A stretch of 12,239 nucleotides of DNA from Mailhella sp. (GCA_017411945.1 JAFQPD010000046.1:1-12239), one strand, 5' to 3'; positions 1 through 6,104 are shown, numbered from the stretch's first letter. The notes: generated from the sequence alone by a model not told the origin. A program made the numbers and translations.

Positions 1-37
1 AGCGTTCAATCTGAGCCAGAATCAAACTCTCCAGTTG
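1..37 (-). rRNA. rrs: 16S ribosomal RNA, 5' end only (partial)
   Basis: The reverse complement of positions 1-30 reads AGAGTTTGATTCTGGCTCAG followed by ATTGAACGCT, the near-universal 5' end of bacterial 16S rRNA (the 27F primer site). By alignment with the E. coli gene, where this motif starts at nucleotide 8, the mature 5' end should lie near position 37. The rest of the gene runs off the left edge. Leader, boxA and promoters lie just upstream on the same strand. Confidence 0.95.
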
Positions 38-53
38 AAAAGTATTTGATTCA

Positions 54-70
54 GAGAACATAATGTTCTC
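54..70. repeat. Perfect 8-bp palindrome in the 16S leader
   Basis: GAGAACAT and ATGTTCTC flank a single central base, about 17 bases upstream of the 16S 5' end. In the leader RNA the inner bases would form the loop of a small hairpin. It could be part of the pre-16S processing structure, but the partner strand downstream of 16S is outside the window, so the role is open. Confidence 0.6.
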
Positions 71-110
71 AAATCGAACTCAAAGCTCTATTTTCCCAAC
101 TCGCTATTCA

Positions 111-123
111 CTTGTCAAAGAAC
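111..123 (-). promoter_or_regulatory. boxA-like rRNA antitermination site
   Basis: On the minus strand this reads GTTCTTTGACAAG, close to the boxA element (TGCTCTTTAACA type) bound by the NusB/NusE complex in rRNA leaders. It lies between promoter P2 and the 16S 5' end, where leader boxA is expected. A GC-rich hairpin (stem arms 127-133 and 138-144, loop CATC) sits immediately before it in the transcript. Confidence 0.7.
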
Positions 124-151
124 CGCCGCCGCTCATCAGCGGCGAAGATGC

Positions 152-180
152 TTTATGCATCATTTGTTTCTTCCTGTCAA
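152..180 (-). promoter_or_regulatory. rRNA promoter P2 (proximal)
   Basis: On the minus strand, TTGACA (complement of 175-180) is followed after exactly 17 bases by CATAAA (complement of 152-157). An A-rich stretch just upstream of the -35 box (about 181-207) resembles an UP element. The expected transcription start is near 145, followed by ATCTTCGC and a GC-rich hairpin. Perfect -35, good spacing and location ahead of boxA and 16S support the call. Confidence 0.85.
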
Positions 181-281
181 CAACTTTTTTCGAAGTTTTT
201 TTCAGAAAGGCTCTTCGGCGCCCCGCTCTTCCCTGCCCCGTAGGGCTTTCTCTGAGCCGCTGTGCCTCAGCGCGAAGATGG

Positions 282-310
282 TTTATGCCCAAGACCGAGC
301 ACTTTGTCAA
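282..310 (-). promoter_or_regulatory. rRNA promoter P1 (distal)
   Basis: On the minus strand, TTGACA (complement of 305-310), a 17-base spacer and CATAAA (complement of 282-287) repeat the architecture of P2 about 130 bp further upstream. A- and T-rich tracts at about 315-340 resemble an UP element. As in P2, ATCTTCGC follows the -10 region. A small hairpin (258-262 with 268-272) lies early in the P1 transcript. Tandem P1/P2 promoters are common for bacterial rRNA operons. Confidence 0.85.
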
Positions 311-344
311 ACACTTTTTGGAGCTTTTTTGAAAAAAGTTCGCC

Positions 345-597
345 TTCTCTTCAAGAGGCTGTTTGATTTGGCCAATCTGGACCTGATACTCGGCTATCCT
401 CTTTAAAGGATGCCCTGCCCCGGCTCATGCCGATTTACTGTTTTTGGAGGATCGCGAGCAAGCTGAGACGCTCAGCCATACCATGCGGGGCGATTCGTGC
501 ACCGTCCAGTTCCCCAATAGGCAAAGATTCCATGCAGAAAAGAAGCCGGATGCAAAAATAGTTCACCTGCTCCCATTATATGGCTTGAAAGATAAAC
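345..597. other. Non-coding stretch between the rRNA promoters and the Tat-peptide gene
   Basis: I see no credible gene here. It holds two short perfect inverted repeats: CGGC/GCCG at 421-432, followed by a T-rich stretch, and GCTGAG/CTCAGC at 462-476 with a 3-base loop. Neither makes a convincing terminator. The promoter of the downstream peptide gene presumably lies near 560-650, but I could not assign clear -35 and -10 boxes. Confidence 0.5.
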
Positions 598-649
598 TAT
601 AAGCGTATTGACGTATAAGCGTAACGTGGCGAGAACATAGGCGTAACGT
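598..649 (+). repeat. Three short direct repeats upstream of the Tat-peptide gene
   Basis: TATAAGCGTA occurs at 598-607 and again at 614-623. The second copy continues as TATAAGCGTAACGT (614-627), and a near copy, CATAGGCGTAACGT, lies at 636-649. Copies start 16 and then 22 bp apart, so they lie on roughly similar helical faces. The last copy ends 26 bp before the start codon. They could be binding sites for a regulator; no known regulator motif is recognised. Confidence 0.55.
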
Positions 650-675
650 CATCACCATCTACAAAGGAAGGGACC

Positions 676-1014
676 ATGAAGGATCACTGCGACTTTCCCC
701 GTTCCGAGTCTCCGTCCGCTTCGCGCCGTTCGATACTGGCCGGCCTCGCGGCACTTGGCGTGGCTTATGCCATGCCCAGCCTGTTCATGGTGAACGAAGC
801 CATGGCCGAGCCTGCTGGCAGGCATCGCGCCGAAAAGCACGGACACTCCAAACACGACAGTCATTCCAAGAAGCACAGGCATTCGAAAAGGAGCCGGCAT
901 TCCAAGTCGGAGAGAAAGCATCACCGATCCAAGGCAAGCCGCTCTGGACCGAGCCGCCGCTCCAGAGCATCCCGGATTCCTCGCCGTGCGGACGCTCCTC
1001 GTCGTCCCATCTGA
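676..1014 (+). CDS. Small Tat-exported His/Ser/Lys/Arg-rich peptide with HSK hexapeptide repeats
   Basis: This 112-residue protein starts with a convincing twin-arginine signal: SRRSILAG at 16-23, a hydrophobic core at about 20-39, and a likely cleavage site after AMA (42-44). The predicted mature part (45-112) is extremely basic, holds ten His and thirteen Ser, and has no Cys. Its core is four in-register hexapeptides beginning HSK at residues 57, 63, 69 and 75, mirrored in the DNA as 18-bp repeats from 844. The tail (about 86-112) is rich in Ser, Arg and Pro. A good Shine-Dalgarno (AAGGAAGGG, 664-672) precedes the ATG. The next gene begins 12 bp after the stop, so the pair is probably cotranscribed. 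I recognise no named family. It may be the substrate of the downstream kinase/RRE protein, or an exported metal- or polyanion-binding peptide. Confidence 0.75.
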   Translation: MKDHCDFPRSESPSASRRSILAGLAALGVAYAMPSLFMVNEAMAEPAGRHRAEKHGHSKHDSHSKKHRHSKRSRHSKSERKHHRSKASRSGPSRRSRASRIPRRADAPRRPI

Positions 1015-1026
1015 TCATAGGATGTC

Positions 1027-2289
1027 TTGACTGTGGCTCGACACCGTTCGAAGGGCAACGGAAGCTGCCTCCTCTCCTTCAAGGGCCTGCCCGAAGCATC
1101 GATTCTGGCGGGCTCTTCCTCTGTGCTCACCCTTCTGGAACAGCATTTTCGGCACTGGCCCTTCTCTGCAGTGGATTCGGAGGAGCACAGGCCGATGTTC
1201 TCCGTGGAAGAAAGGAGGAGAGGTTTCAGCCTTTGTTCCCCTGAAGGCCGTGAGCTTTTCGAAACTTCGGCGGAAATGCTCTGCGATCTGGGCATAAGCC
1301 TTGCTGAAGCCTTCGTGTCGGGCAGTGCAGGCCTGCAGTGCCTGCATTGTTCGGCGGTGTCGCTGGGCCGGAAGGGGGAAGAGCGCATCGTCGTCTTCCC
1401 CAACGTCAATCGCTCCGGCAAGAGCCTCTTGGCGGCCTGCCTCATGATAAGAGGGGCGAAACTTTTTGCCGACGACCTTCTCGGCGTGACGAAAGAGGGA
1501 GAGGGGGTCTCCTTCGGGCTTCCTCCCCGCCTGCGCCTGCCCCTTCCACCCTCCGCCCCCTGTCTCTCAGGGATGCTGGAAGATCTTCCCGGCCTGGAGG
1601 ACGGCCGCTACCGTTTCCTTTATGCAGCGGAGGGCATAGCTCCTTTTGGCGAGAAAATGCCTGTCGGTGCGGTTGTCCTGCCGCGACGCATGGCCGGAGC
1701 GAAACCATGCTTGAACAGGCTTCCTGCTTCGAACGGCCTGCAGTGCATGGCCTATCAGTTCCAGGTGCGGGAAAGGCAGGCCGGAACAGTGTTCGAACTG
1801 GCCAGCCGCCTCTGCGAAAGCCTGCCGCTATGGACATTGGAATACGATTCCCCGGAAGAAGCCGCCGAGTTTCTTATGGCGCAGAAAGAGGCACTGTTCT
1901 CCCCTGCGCCGCCTGCTGACGAAGAAATGAAGCAGACAGCTGATTTTCTGACAGAGGAAGACAGCCTTTCCTGCTCGATGCATGGCCGGAGGCGCAGGGC
2001 CTTCCCGTCTGACAGGAACCTGCGCTGGCTCCGCGCCCCGGGCATGCATATCTGCGAGACAGGCTCATTCGCCTATCTCATCCCAAAAGAGCAGGACTGC
2101 ATCCTCGGCGTTGGCGGCATCGGACTGGCAGTCATCGCCCTTCTGGCAGAACCGTTGAGCATGTCCGAGGCAGCCGGACTCCTTGCGAAAGTCTACCCTC
2201 AGACTGGGCGGACGCGGCTGGAGTCGGATATATTCCTGTTCTTTCGAAATCTCCATGATCTGGGCCTTCTTGTTCCTGCATCCGCTTGA
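1027..2289 (+). CDS. HprK-like P-loop kinase with C-terminal PqqD-like (RRE) domain
   Basis: This 420-residue protein has no signal peptide or membrane segment and is probably cytoplasmic. Residues about 105-155 resemble the HPr kinase/phosphorylase-like P-loop fold: a beta strand leads into NVNRSGKS (126-133), then a helix, then RGAKLFADD (142-150) with the Asp pair expected of Walker B. The P-loop is atypical, with Asn where Gly is usual at its first and third positions. Residues about 327-418 match the PqqD-type winged helix that binds leader peptides (RiPP recognition element), ending NLHDLGLLV. HprK-like and PqqD-like proteins occur together in some RiPP-type cassettes, such as SynChlorMet; here they are one chain beside a small peptide gene. 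No radical SAM gene is visible. The start is uncertain: TTG at 1027 (AGGA four bases upstream) or GTG at 1033. Kinase activity and substrate are inferred. Confidence 0.75.
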   Translation: MTVARHRSKGNGSCLLSFKGLPEASILAGSSSVLTLLEQHFRHWPFSAVDSEEHRPMFSVEERRRGFSLCSPEGRELFETSAEMLCDLGISLAEAFVSGSAGLQCLHCSAVSLGRKGEERIVVFPNVNRSGKSLLAACLMIRGAKLFADDLLGVTKEGEGVSFGLPPRLRLPLPPSAPCLSGMLEDLPGLEDGRYRFLYAAEGIAPFGEKMPVGAVVLPRRMAGAKPCLNRLPASNGLQCMAYQFQVRERQAGTVFELASRLCESLPLWTLEYDSPEEAAEFLMAQKEALFSPAPPADEEMKQTADFLTEEDSLSCSMHGRRRRAFPSDRNLRWLRAPGMHICETGSFAYLIPKEQDCILGVGGIGLAVIALLAEPLSMSEAAGLLAKVYPQTGRTRLESDIFLFFRNLHDLGLLVPASA

Positions 2290-2469
2290 ATGCGGGAACG
2301 AGAGCCTTCCACGGTGAAAATAATTCATAAAAGTCATAGATGTCAAAGGGATGAGTTTTTATATGCGTCATTCATACAAAAAGATGGCGGTACTTTTTTC
2401 TTCTTTTGATACGAGATCAGGAATGAAGCATAAGAATATGGCTTGGAGGAGCGGCGGCAGGGCAGAGCG

Positions 2470-2506
2470 GCAGAGGATGCAGTGGCGATGCAGTCGTCTC
2501 CTCTGC
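2470..2506 (+). repeat. 8-bp inverted repeat enclosing a direct repeat
   Basis: GCAGAGGA (2470-2477) and TCCTCTGC (2499-2506) are perfect complements. The 21-base loop carries GATGCAG twice (2476-2482 and 2487-2493). The structure lies about 110 bp before the menI start and could be a leader RNA element or an operator. The function is unknown. Confidence 0.5.
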
Positions 2507-2515
2507 GGGGCATCG

Positions 2516-2540
2516 TTATCCGCAACCCATTTACGGATAA
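2516..2540 (+). repeat. 7-bp inverted repeat before the men genes, possible weak terminator or operator
   Basis: TTATCCG (2516-2522) and CGGATAA (2534-2540) are perfect complements with an 11-base loop, followed by GATTTTTATAG. The short T run would allow a weak terminator for the upstream cassette. Equally, this could be an operator at the men promoter, since TAAGAT at 2538-2543 is -10-like. Confidence 0.45.
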
Positions 2541-2616
2541 GATTTTTATAGCCTTGCGCTGAAGATTAGGCTAAGATGAACAACGCGCCTTACTGTTCGA
2601 GGCGTGAGGAGGTTCG

Positions 2617-3018
2617 ATGAAAGACGCTGACGCAAGGCCCAAAATCCTGCACGAAGTCCTTGGCATGGAGTTCCCGCCGTCGGAGCCGGGAGTCGTCCTT
2701 GCGAGGATGGAAGTGACCCACGCCGTATGCCAGCGCTTCGGCTTTTTGAGCGGAGGAGCTTCCCTTGCACTCGCCGAAACTATGGCTGGGCGCGGCTCGC
2801 TGGCCCTCTGTGAAGAAGGCGAGGTGCCGCTGGGCGTTCAGGTGAGCGCGAACCATGTGCGCGCCGTTCCCCTTGGCGGGGTGGTGCTGGGAGAGGCTCG
2901 TCTCCTTTCTCGAACCCGCACGCTCCATGTTTGGAACGTTGACATCACCGACGAAGAAGGGCGGCTCGTTTCCACCAGCCGCGTCACCAACTGCATAAAG
3001 AAAAGGAAATCTGCATGA
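2617..3018 (+). CDS. menI: MenI-like 1,4-dihydroxy-2-naphthoyl-CoA thioesterase (hotdog fold)
   Basis: This 133-residue cytoplasmic hotdog-fold thioesterase has the length and layout of E. coli YdiI/MenI, which releases 1,4-dihydroxy-2-naphthoate from its CoA ester in menaquinone synthesis. The signature FGFLSGGASLALAET (42-55) aligns with the YdiI segment that carries the active-site Glu, here Glu54. VSANHVRAV (76-84) and the C-terminal WNVDITDEEGRL stretch (106-117) also align. The usual HGG motif reads SGG (45-47), so a conserved His is replaced by Ser. The assignment to MenI rather than a general PaaI-type thioesterase rests on that similarity and on menB directly downstream, whose ATG overlaps this stop by four bases. 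The start is supported by GAGGAGG just upstream. Confidence 0.8.
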   Translation: MKDADARPKILHEVLGMEFPPSEPGVVLARMEVTHAVCQRFGFLSGGASLALAETMAGRGSLALCEEGEVPLGVQVSANHVRAVPLGGVVLGEARLLSRTRTLHVWNVDITDEEGRLVSTSRVTNCIKKRKSA

Positions 3019-3836
3019 GCGAACGCAAGTGGGAGACCATAAAGGAATATCAGGACATCCTGTTCGAATTCTATAACGGCATCGCCAAGATCACCATCAA
3101 TCGCCCCCGCTGGCGCAACGCCTTCACTCCCCGCACTGTGGCCGAAATGAGCGACGCCTTCCACTACTGCCGCGAGTCTCAGGATATCCGCGTGGTAGCC
3201 CTCACCGGGGCTGGCGACATGGCCTTCTGCGCCGGCGGCGACATGAACGTGAAGGGGCATGGCGGCTATGTGGGCAGCGACGGTGTGCCGCGCCTCAACG
3301 TGCTCGATGTGCAGAAGCAGATACGCTCCCTGCCCAAGCCTGTCATCGCCATGGTGAACGGCTTCGCCATCGGCGGCGGCCATGTGCTCCATGTCATGTG
3401 CGACCTTTCCATCGCCTCCGAGAATGCCCGCTTCGGCCAGACCGGCCCGCGCGTGGGCAGTTTCGACGCAGGCTTCGGCGCCTCCTACCTTGCCCGCGTG
3501 GTCGGCCAGAAGAAGGCCCGCGAGATATGGTTCCTCTGCCGCCAGTACGACGCGCAGGAAGCCCTCGAAATGGGCCTCGTGAACAAGGTCGTGCCGCTGG
3601 AACGCCTTGAAGACGAGATGGTGGAATGGGCCGAGACCATGATGCTCCACAGCCCGCTCGCCCTGCGCATGATCAAGGCCGGCCTCAATGCCGAGCTGGA
3701 CGGTCAGGCCGGCATTCAGGAACTGGCCGGCGACGCCACCCTTCTGTACTACCTCACTGAAGAGGCTCAGGAAGGCGGCCGCGCCTTCCTTGAGAAGCGC
3801 CGCCCGGACTTCTCCAAGAATCCTCTGTTCCCGTAA
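3015..3836 (+). CDS. menB: 1,4-dihydroxy-2-naphthoyl-CoA synthase (naphthoate synthase)
   Basis: MenB closes the second ring of menaquinone, turning o-succinylbenzoyl-CoA into 1,4-dihydroxy-2-naphthoyl-CoA in the cytoplasm. The 273-residue protein is full length and carries the crotonase fold: oxyanion-hole regions FCAGGDMNVKG (71-81) and GFAIGGGH (117-123), then GQTGPRVGSFDAGFGASYLA (141-160) and VGQKKAREIWFLCRQYDA (163-180), the latter nearly identical to E. coli MenB. Gly144 stands where the Mycobacterium type has Asp, so this should be the bicarbonate-dependent class. The C-terminal EEAQEGGRAFLEKRRPDFSK stretch is also typical. The ATG overlaps the menI stop (ATGA), implying translational coupling. 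All its Arg codons read as CGC, a stronger bias than in menI and menE, which fits higher expression. Confidence 0.97.
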   Translation: MSERKWETIKEYQDILFEFYNGIAKITINRPRWRNAFTPRTVAEMSDAFHYCRESQDIRVVALTGAGDMAFCAGGDMNVKGHGGYVGSDGVPRLNVLDVQKQIRSLPKPVIAMVNGFAIGGGHVLHVMCDLSIASENARFGQTGPRVGSFDAGFGASYLARVVGQKKAREIWFLCRQYDAQEALEMGLVNKVVPLERLEDEMVEWAETMMLHSPLALRMIKAGLNAELDGQAGIQELAGDATLLYYLTEEAQEGGRAFLEKRRPDFSKNPLFP

Positions 3837-3845
3837 GGCTCTCGC

Positions 3846-4913
3846 ATGATGAAAAAGGTTCGTATTGAAGGCAGGGACTACGCTCCGGCGGATATTGCCC
3901 TCCTGCGGGGGCGCAATGCCGCTCTGGATGAGCTTGCCGACTTCCTTGACGAGTGGTTTTCCGAAAGTCCCACCGTGCAGGTGCAGACTTCCGGCTCTAC
4001 GGGAGCACCCAAGGTGATGCAGGTGGAGAAGGTGCGCATGGAAGCCAGTGCGCGCATGACCTGCTCCTTCCTCGGCCTTAAAGCCGGAGACAGGGCTCTC
4101 CTCTGCATGCCGCTCAAGTATATCGGCGCAAAGATGGTAGTGGTGCGTTCCATTCTCTGGGGACTGGACCTGTACTGCGTCCCGGCATCTTCCCATCCTC
4201 TTCGCGAGCTGGGTTTTGCGCCGGAGTTTCTCGCCATGACGCCAGCCCAGGTCCATTCTTCGCTGGAAAGCGAAGACGAAGCCGCTCTCCTTGAGGCGAC
4301 AGGACATAATATCATCGGAGGCGGAGCCGTTGACGCCAAGCTTGGAGCAAGGCTGCGCAGCTTCCCCAACCATGTTTGGTCCACCTTCGGCATGACAGAA
4401 ACGCTCTCCCATATCGCTCTGCGCCGCCTGAACGGGCATGAGGCTTCGGACTGGTATTCGCCTTTCGAAGGCGTTTCCTTGAGGCTGACGGACGAAGGCG
4501 CACTTGCCATCCATGCGCCAGCTGTGTGTGCCGAAGAGATAATCACCAACGACATCGCCGAGCTGCGGGAAGACGGCAGCTTCCGTATCCTTGGCCGCAG
4601 AGACAATGTCATCAACAGCGGAGGCGTGAAGATACAGATTGAGGCCGTTGAAGCCCAGCTGCTGCCTCTCATGCCCTGCGCCTTCCAGATAACGGCCGTG
4701 CCCGACGAACGCTATGGCGAAGTGGTGGCCCTGCTGGCCGAAGGCGAGGAGGGGGCAGAGTCCCTTGAGCCGCTGTTCGCCTCGCTCCATAGCTATTCCC
4801 GCCCCAAACATATTTTCTTCGTGCCGGAACTTCCCCGCACCGGATCAGGAAAGCCCGACAGGGCCAATGCTCGAGTAATAGCCCAAAAGCTGTCCAAGGA
4901 GAAACATGTCTGA
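3846..4913 (+). CDS. menE: o-succinylbenzoate-CoA ligase (short MenE-type acyl-CoA synthetase)
   Basis: MenE is the ATP-dependent ligase that makes o-succinylbenzoyl-CoA, the substrate of MenB. This 355-residue protein belongs to the ANL (AMP-binding) superfamily: P-loop TSGSTGAPK (48-56), the adenylate-binding STFGMTET motif at about 179-186, the ILGRRDNVINSGGVKIQIE hinge at about 248-266, and the catalytic Lys in PRTGSGKPDR near the C terminus. It is much shorter than the usual 450-550 residues of the superfamily, like the compact MenE forms of some anaerobes, and appears complete. It starts nine bases after menB with TAAGG seven bases upstream (ATG at 3849 is an alternative) and overlaps yjiH by eight bases. 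Substrate assignment rests largely on the men context. Confidence 0.92.
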   Translation: MMKKVRIEGRDYAPADIALLRGRNAALDELADFLDEWFSESPTVQVQTSGSTGAPKVMQVEKVRMEASARMTCSFLGLKAGDRALLCMPLKYIGAKMVVVRSILWGLDLYCVPASSHPLRELGFAPEFLAMTPAQVHSSLESEDEAALLEATGHNIIGGGAVDAKLGARLRSFPNHVWSTFGMTETLSHIALRRLNGHEASDWYSPFEGVSLRLTDEGALAIHAPAVCAEEIITNDIAELREDGSFRILGRRDNVINSGGVKIQIEAVEAQLLPLMPCAFQITAVPDERYGEVVALLAEGEEGAESLEPLFASLHSYSRPKHIFFVPELPRTGSGKPDRANARVIAQKLSKEKHV

Positions 4914-5550
4914 AAATTCCCATCTTTTTGAGGACCGCCCAGTACGCTGGACTGGCTATGTGTCCCTCATCGTCGTCGTGCTCTTCTTTTCCGGTGCCTT
5001 TTCGGAATGTACCGGCCTCATGAGCTGCCTTGATTTCACGGTGCTGAACGGCTCCTTCGGCAAGATAGCCGAAAGTTTCAGCTTCATGGGGAAGGGCGGC
5101 TCCGGAGCACGCCATGGCTTCCTTTTTGCCCTTTCCCTGGTGCCCGGCATCATGCTTGCCCTCGGCGTGGTGGAAGTGGCCGAACGCCTGGATGCCCTGC
5201 GTGCCGCCCAGCGACTGCTCACGCCGCTCATGCGTCCGCTCATGGGCCTGCCCGGCATAGCCGGGCTCGCGCTCATATCCAGCATGCAGAGCTCGGATGC
5301 CGGCGCCGCCATGACGCGCGAACTCTCTGAAAAGGGGCTTATCTCTGAAACGGAGAAAGCCATCTTCGCGGCGTTCCAGTTCTCTTCCGGCTCATCCATT
5401 ACCGTGTACCTGAGTATGGGCATTGCCCTGTTCCCCTACCTTTCGGTGTCGCACCTCGTTCCTCTGGGCGTTATACTGTTCTACAAGGTCGTAGGCATGA
5501 ACATAATGCGCCTCTACTTGCACTTTGTCGCGAAGAAGGAGGTTGCGTGA
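4906..5550 (+). CDS. yjiH: YjiH-like membrane protein, nucleoside-recognition (gate) domain
   Basis: This 214-residue inner-membrane protein belongs to the nucleoside-recognition/Gate domain family, which also contains SpmA/SpmB and E. coli YjiH/YjiG. Hydrophobic segments lie at about 17-38, 71-92, 112-128, 152-175 and 182-204. The conserved loop SSMQSSDAGAAMTREL (125-140) followed by KGLISETEKAIFAAFQFSSG is typical. The start overlaps the menE stop by eight bases, and the next gene overlaps its stop by one base, so it is tightly built into the men run. The transported or recognised substrate of YjiG/YjiH is not established. Location with menaquinone genes suggests, only as inference, a role with a quinone precursor or membrane energy state. 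Confidence 0.85.
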   Translation: MSENSHLFEDRPVRWTGYVSLIVVVLFFSGAFSECTGLMSCLDFTVLNGSFGKIAESFSFMGKGGSGARHGFLFALSLVPGIMLALGVVEVAERLDALRAAQRLLTPLMRPLMGLPGIAGLALISSMQSSDAGAAMTRELSEKGLISETEKAIFAAFQFSSGSSITVYLSMGIALFPYLSVSHLVPLGVILFYKVVGMNIMRLYLHFVAKKEVA

Positions 5551-6005
5551 TGGCTCAGGGCAATATCTATGACGCCTTCGTCGACGGCATGCGCAAGGGC
5601 TGGAAGGTCGCCACGCTCAACATGCTCCCCAACGTGGTGCTGGCCTTCGTGCTCATCAAGGCGCTCAAGCTCAGCGGCCTGCTCGAACTTATGGGCCAAT
5701 GGTTCTCACCGGTCATGTCCATCTTCGGGCTTCCCGGCGAGGCCGTGACCGTGCTCGTCTCCACGCTGTTCTCGGCGGGCGGCGGCATCGGCGCCGCGGC
5801 AGGCCTCTATACCCACGACATCATGACCAGCACCCACATGAGCATCGTCATGCCCGGCATCTTCCTCATGGGCGCACTCATCCAGTATATGGGCCGTATC
5901 CTTGGCGTGGCTGGGGTGGACAGCAAGCACTACCCCATGCTCTTCTGCATAGGCGTGCTCAACGCTGTACTCGCCATGCTCACCATGAAGTGGCTGATCG
6001 TGTAA
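5550..6005 (+). CDS. yjiG: YjiG-like membrane protein, partner of YjiH
   Basis: This 151-residue membrane protein aligns along its length with E. coli YjiG as I recall it: a start near YDAFVDGMRKGWKVATLNML, then PNVVLAFVLIKAL (27-39), GLPGEAVTVL (60-69), a Gly-rich GGGIGAAAG segment (77-85), PGIFLMGALIQYMGRILG and a C-terminal HYPMLFCIGVLNAVLAM segment. It has the second half of the paired Gate-domain architecture and probably assembles with YjiH. I chose ATG at 5550, overlapping the yjiH stop as TGATG, because AAGGAGG (5536-5542) lies seven bases upstream. A GTG at 5547 in the same frame is too close to it. It is the last gene before a strong terminator. Confidence 0.87.
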   Translation: MAQGNIYDAFVDGMRKGWKVATLNMLPNVVLAFVLIKALKLSGLLELMGQWFSPVMSIFGLPGEAVTVLVSTLFSAGGGIGAAAGLYTHDIMTSTHMSIVMPGIFLMGALIQYMGRILGVAGVDSKHYPMLFCIGVLNAVLAMLTMKWLIV

Positions 6006-6029
6006 CGTTGTTTGAAGGATGCTTTGCGA

Positions 6030-6065
6030 GGGGAGAGGGGAAATTTAAACCTCTCCCCCTTTTTT
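6030..6065 (+). terminator. Intrinsic terminator of the men-yji operon
   Basis: A perfect 9-bp GC-rich stem (GGGGAGAGG 6030-6038, CCTCTCCCC 6050-6058) with an 11-base AT-rich loop is followed by C and six T. It lies 24 bp after the yjiG stop and is a textbook rho-independent terminator. Confidence 0.93.
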
Positions 6066-6104
6066 GTGCTCCTTCATGCTTTTCACTTTTTTTGATAAGA
6101 CAAT

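Larger units (their letters stand above)
2290..2616. other. Intergenic leader region before the men genes
   Basis: No convincing gene lies here. The first half is AT-rich, as expected for a promoter, but I could not fix -35 and -10 boxes. The second half holds two inverted repeats annotated separately (2470-2506 and 2516-2540). No strong terminator follows the upstream kinase/RRE gene. The menI ribosome binding site GAGGAGG is at 2606-2612, four bases before the ATG. Confidence 0.6.

Noticed and set aside
63..406. Small open frames on both strands in the rRNA leader
   Set aside because: This stretch is explained by 16S leader, boxA and two promoters on the minus strand. The frames have no ribosome binding sites.
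421..445. CGGC-TCAT-GCCG hairpin followed by a T-rich stretch, considered as a plus-strand terminator
   Set aside because: The stem is only 4 bp and the T run is separated from it. No plus-strand gene precedes it in the window.
2351..2551. 66-codon plus-strand open frame between the kinase/RRE gene and menI
   Set aside because: There is no Shine-Dalgarno, composition is irregular, and it overlaps the inverted repeats. It is probably chance.
2838..4811. Long open frame on the minus strand (over 600 codons) across menI, menB and menE
   Set aside because: It is antisense to three recognised genes with conserved motifs and codon bias. Its translation is a low-complexity His/Gly/Ala/Val mix typical of the reverse frame of GC-rich genes.
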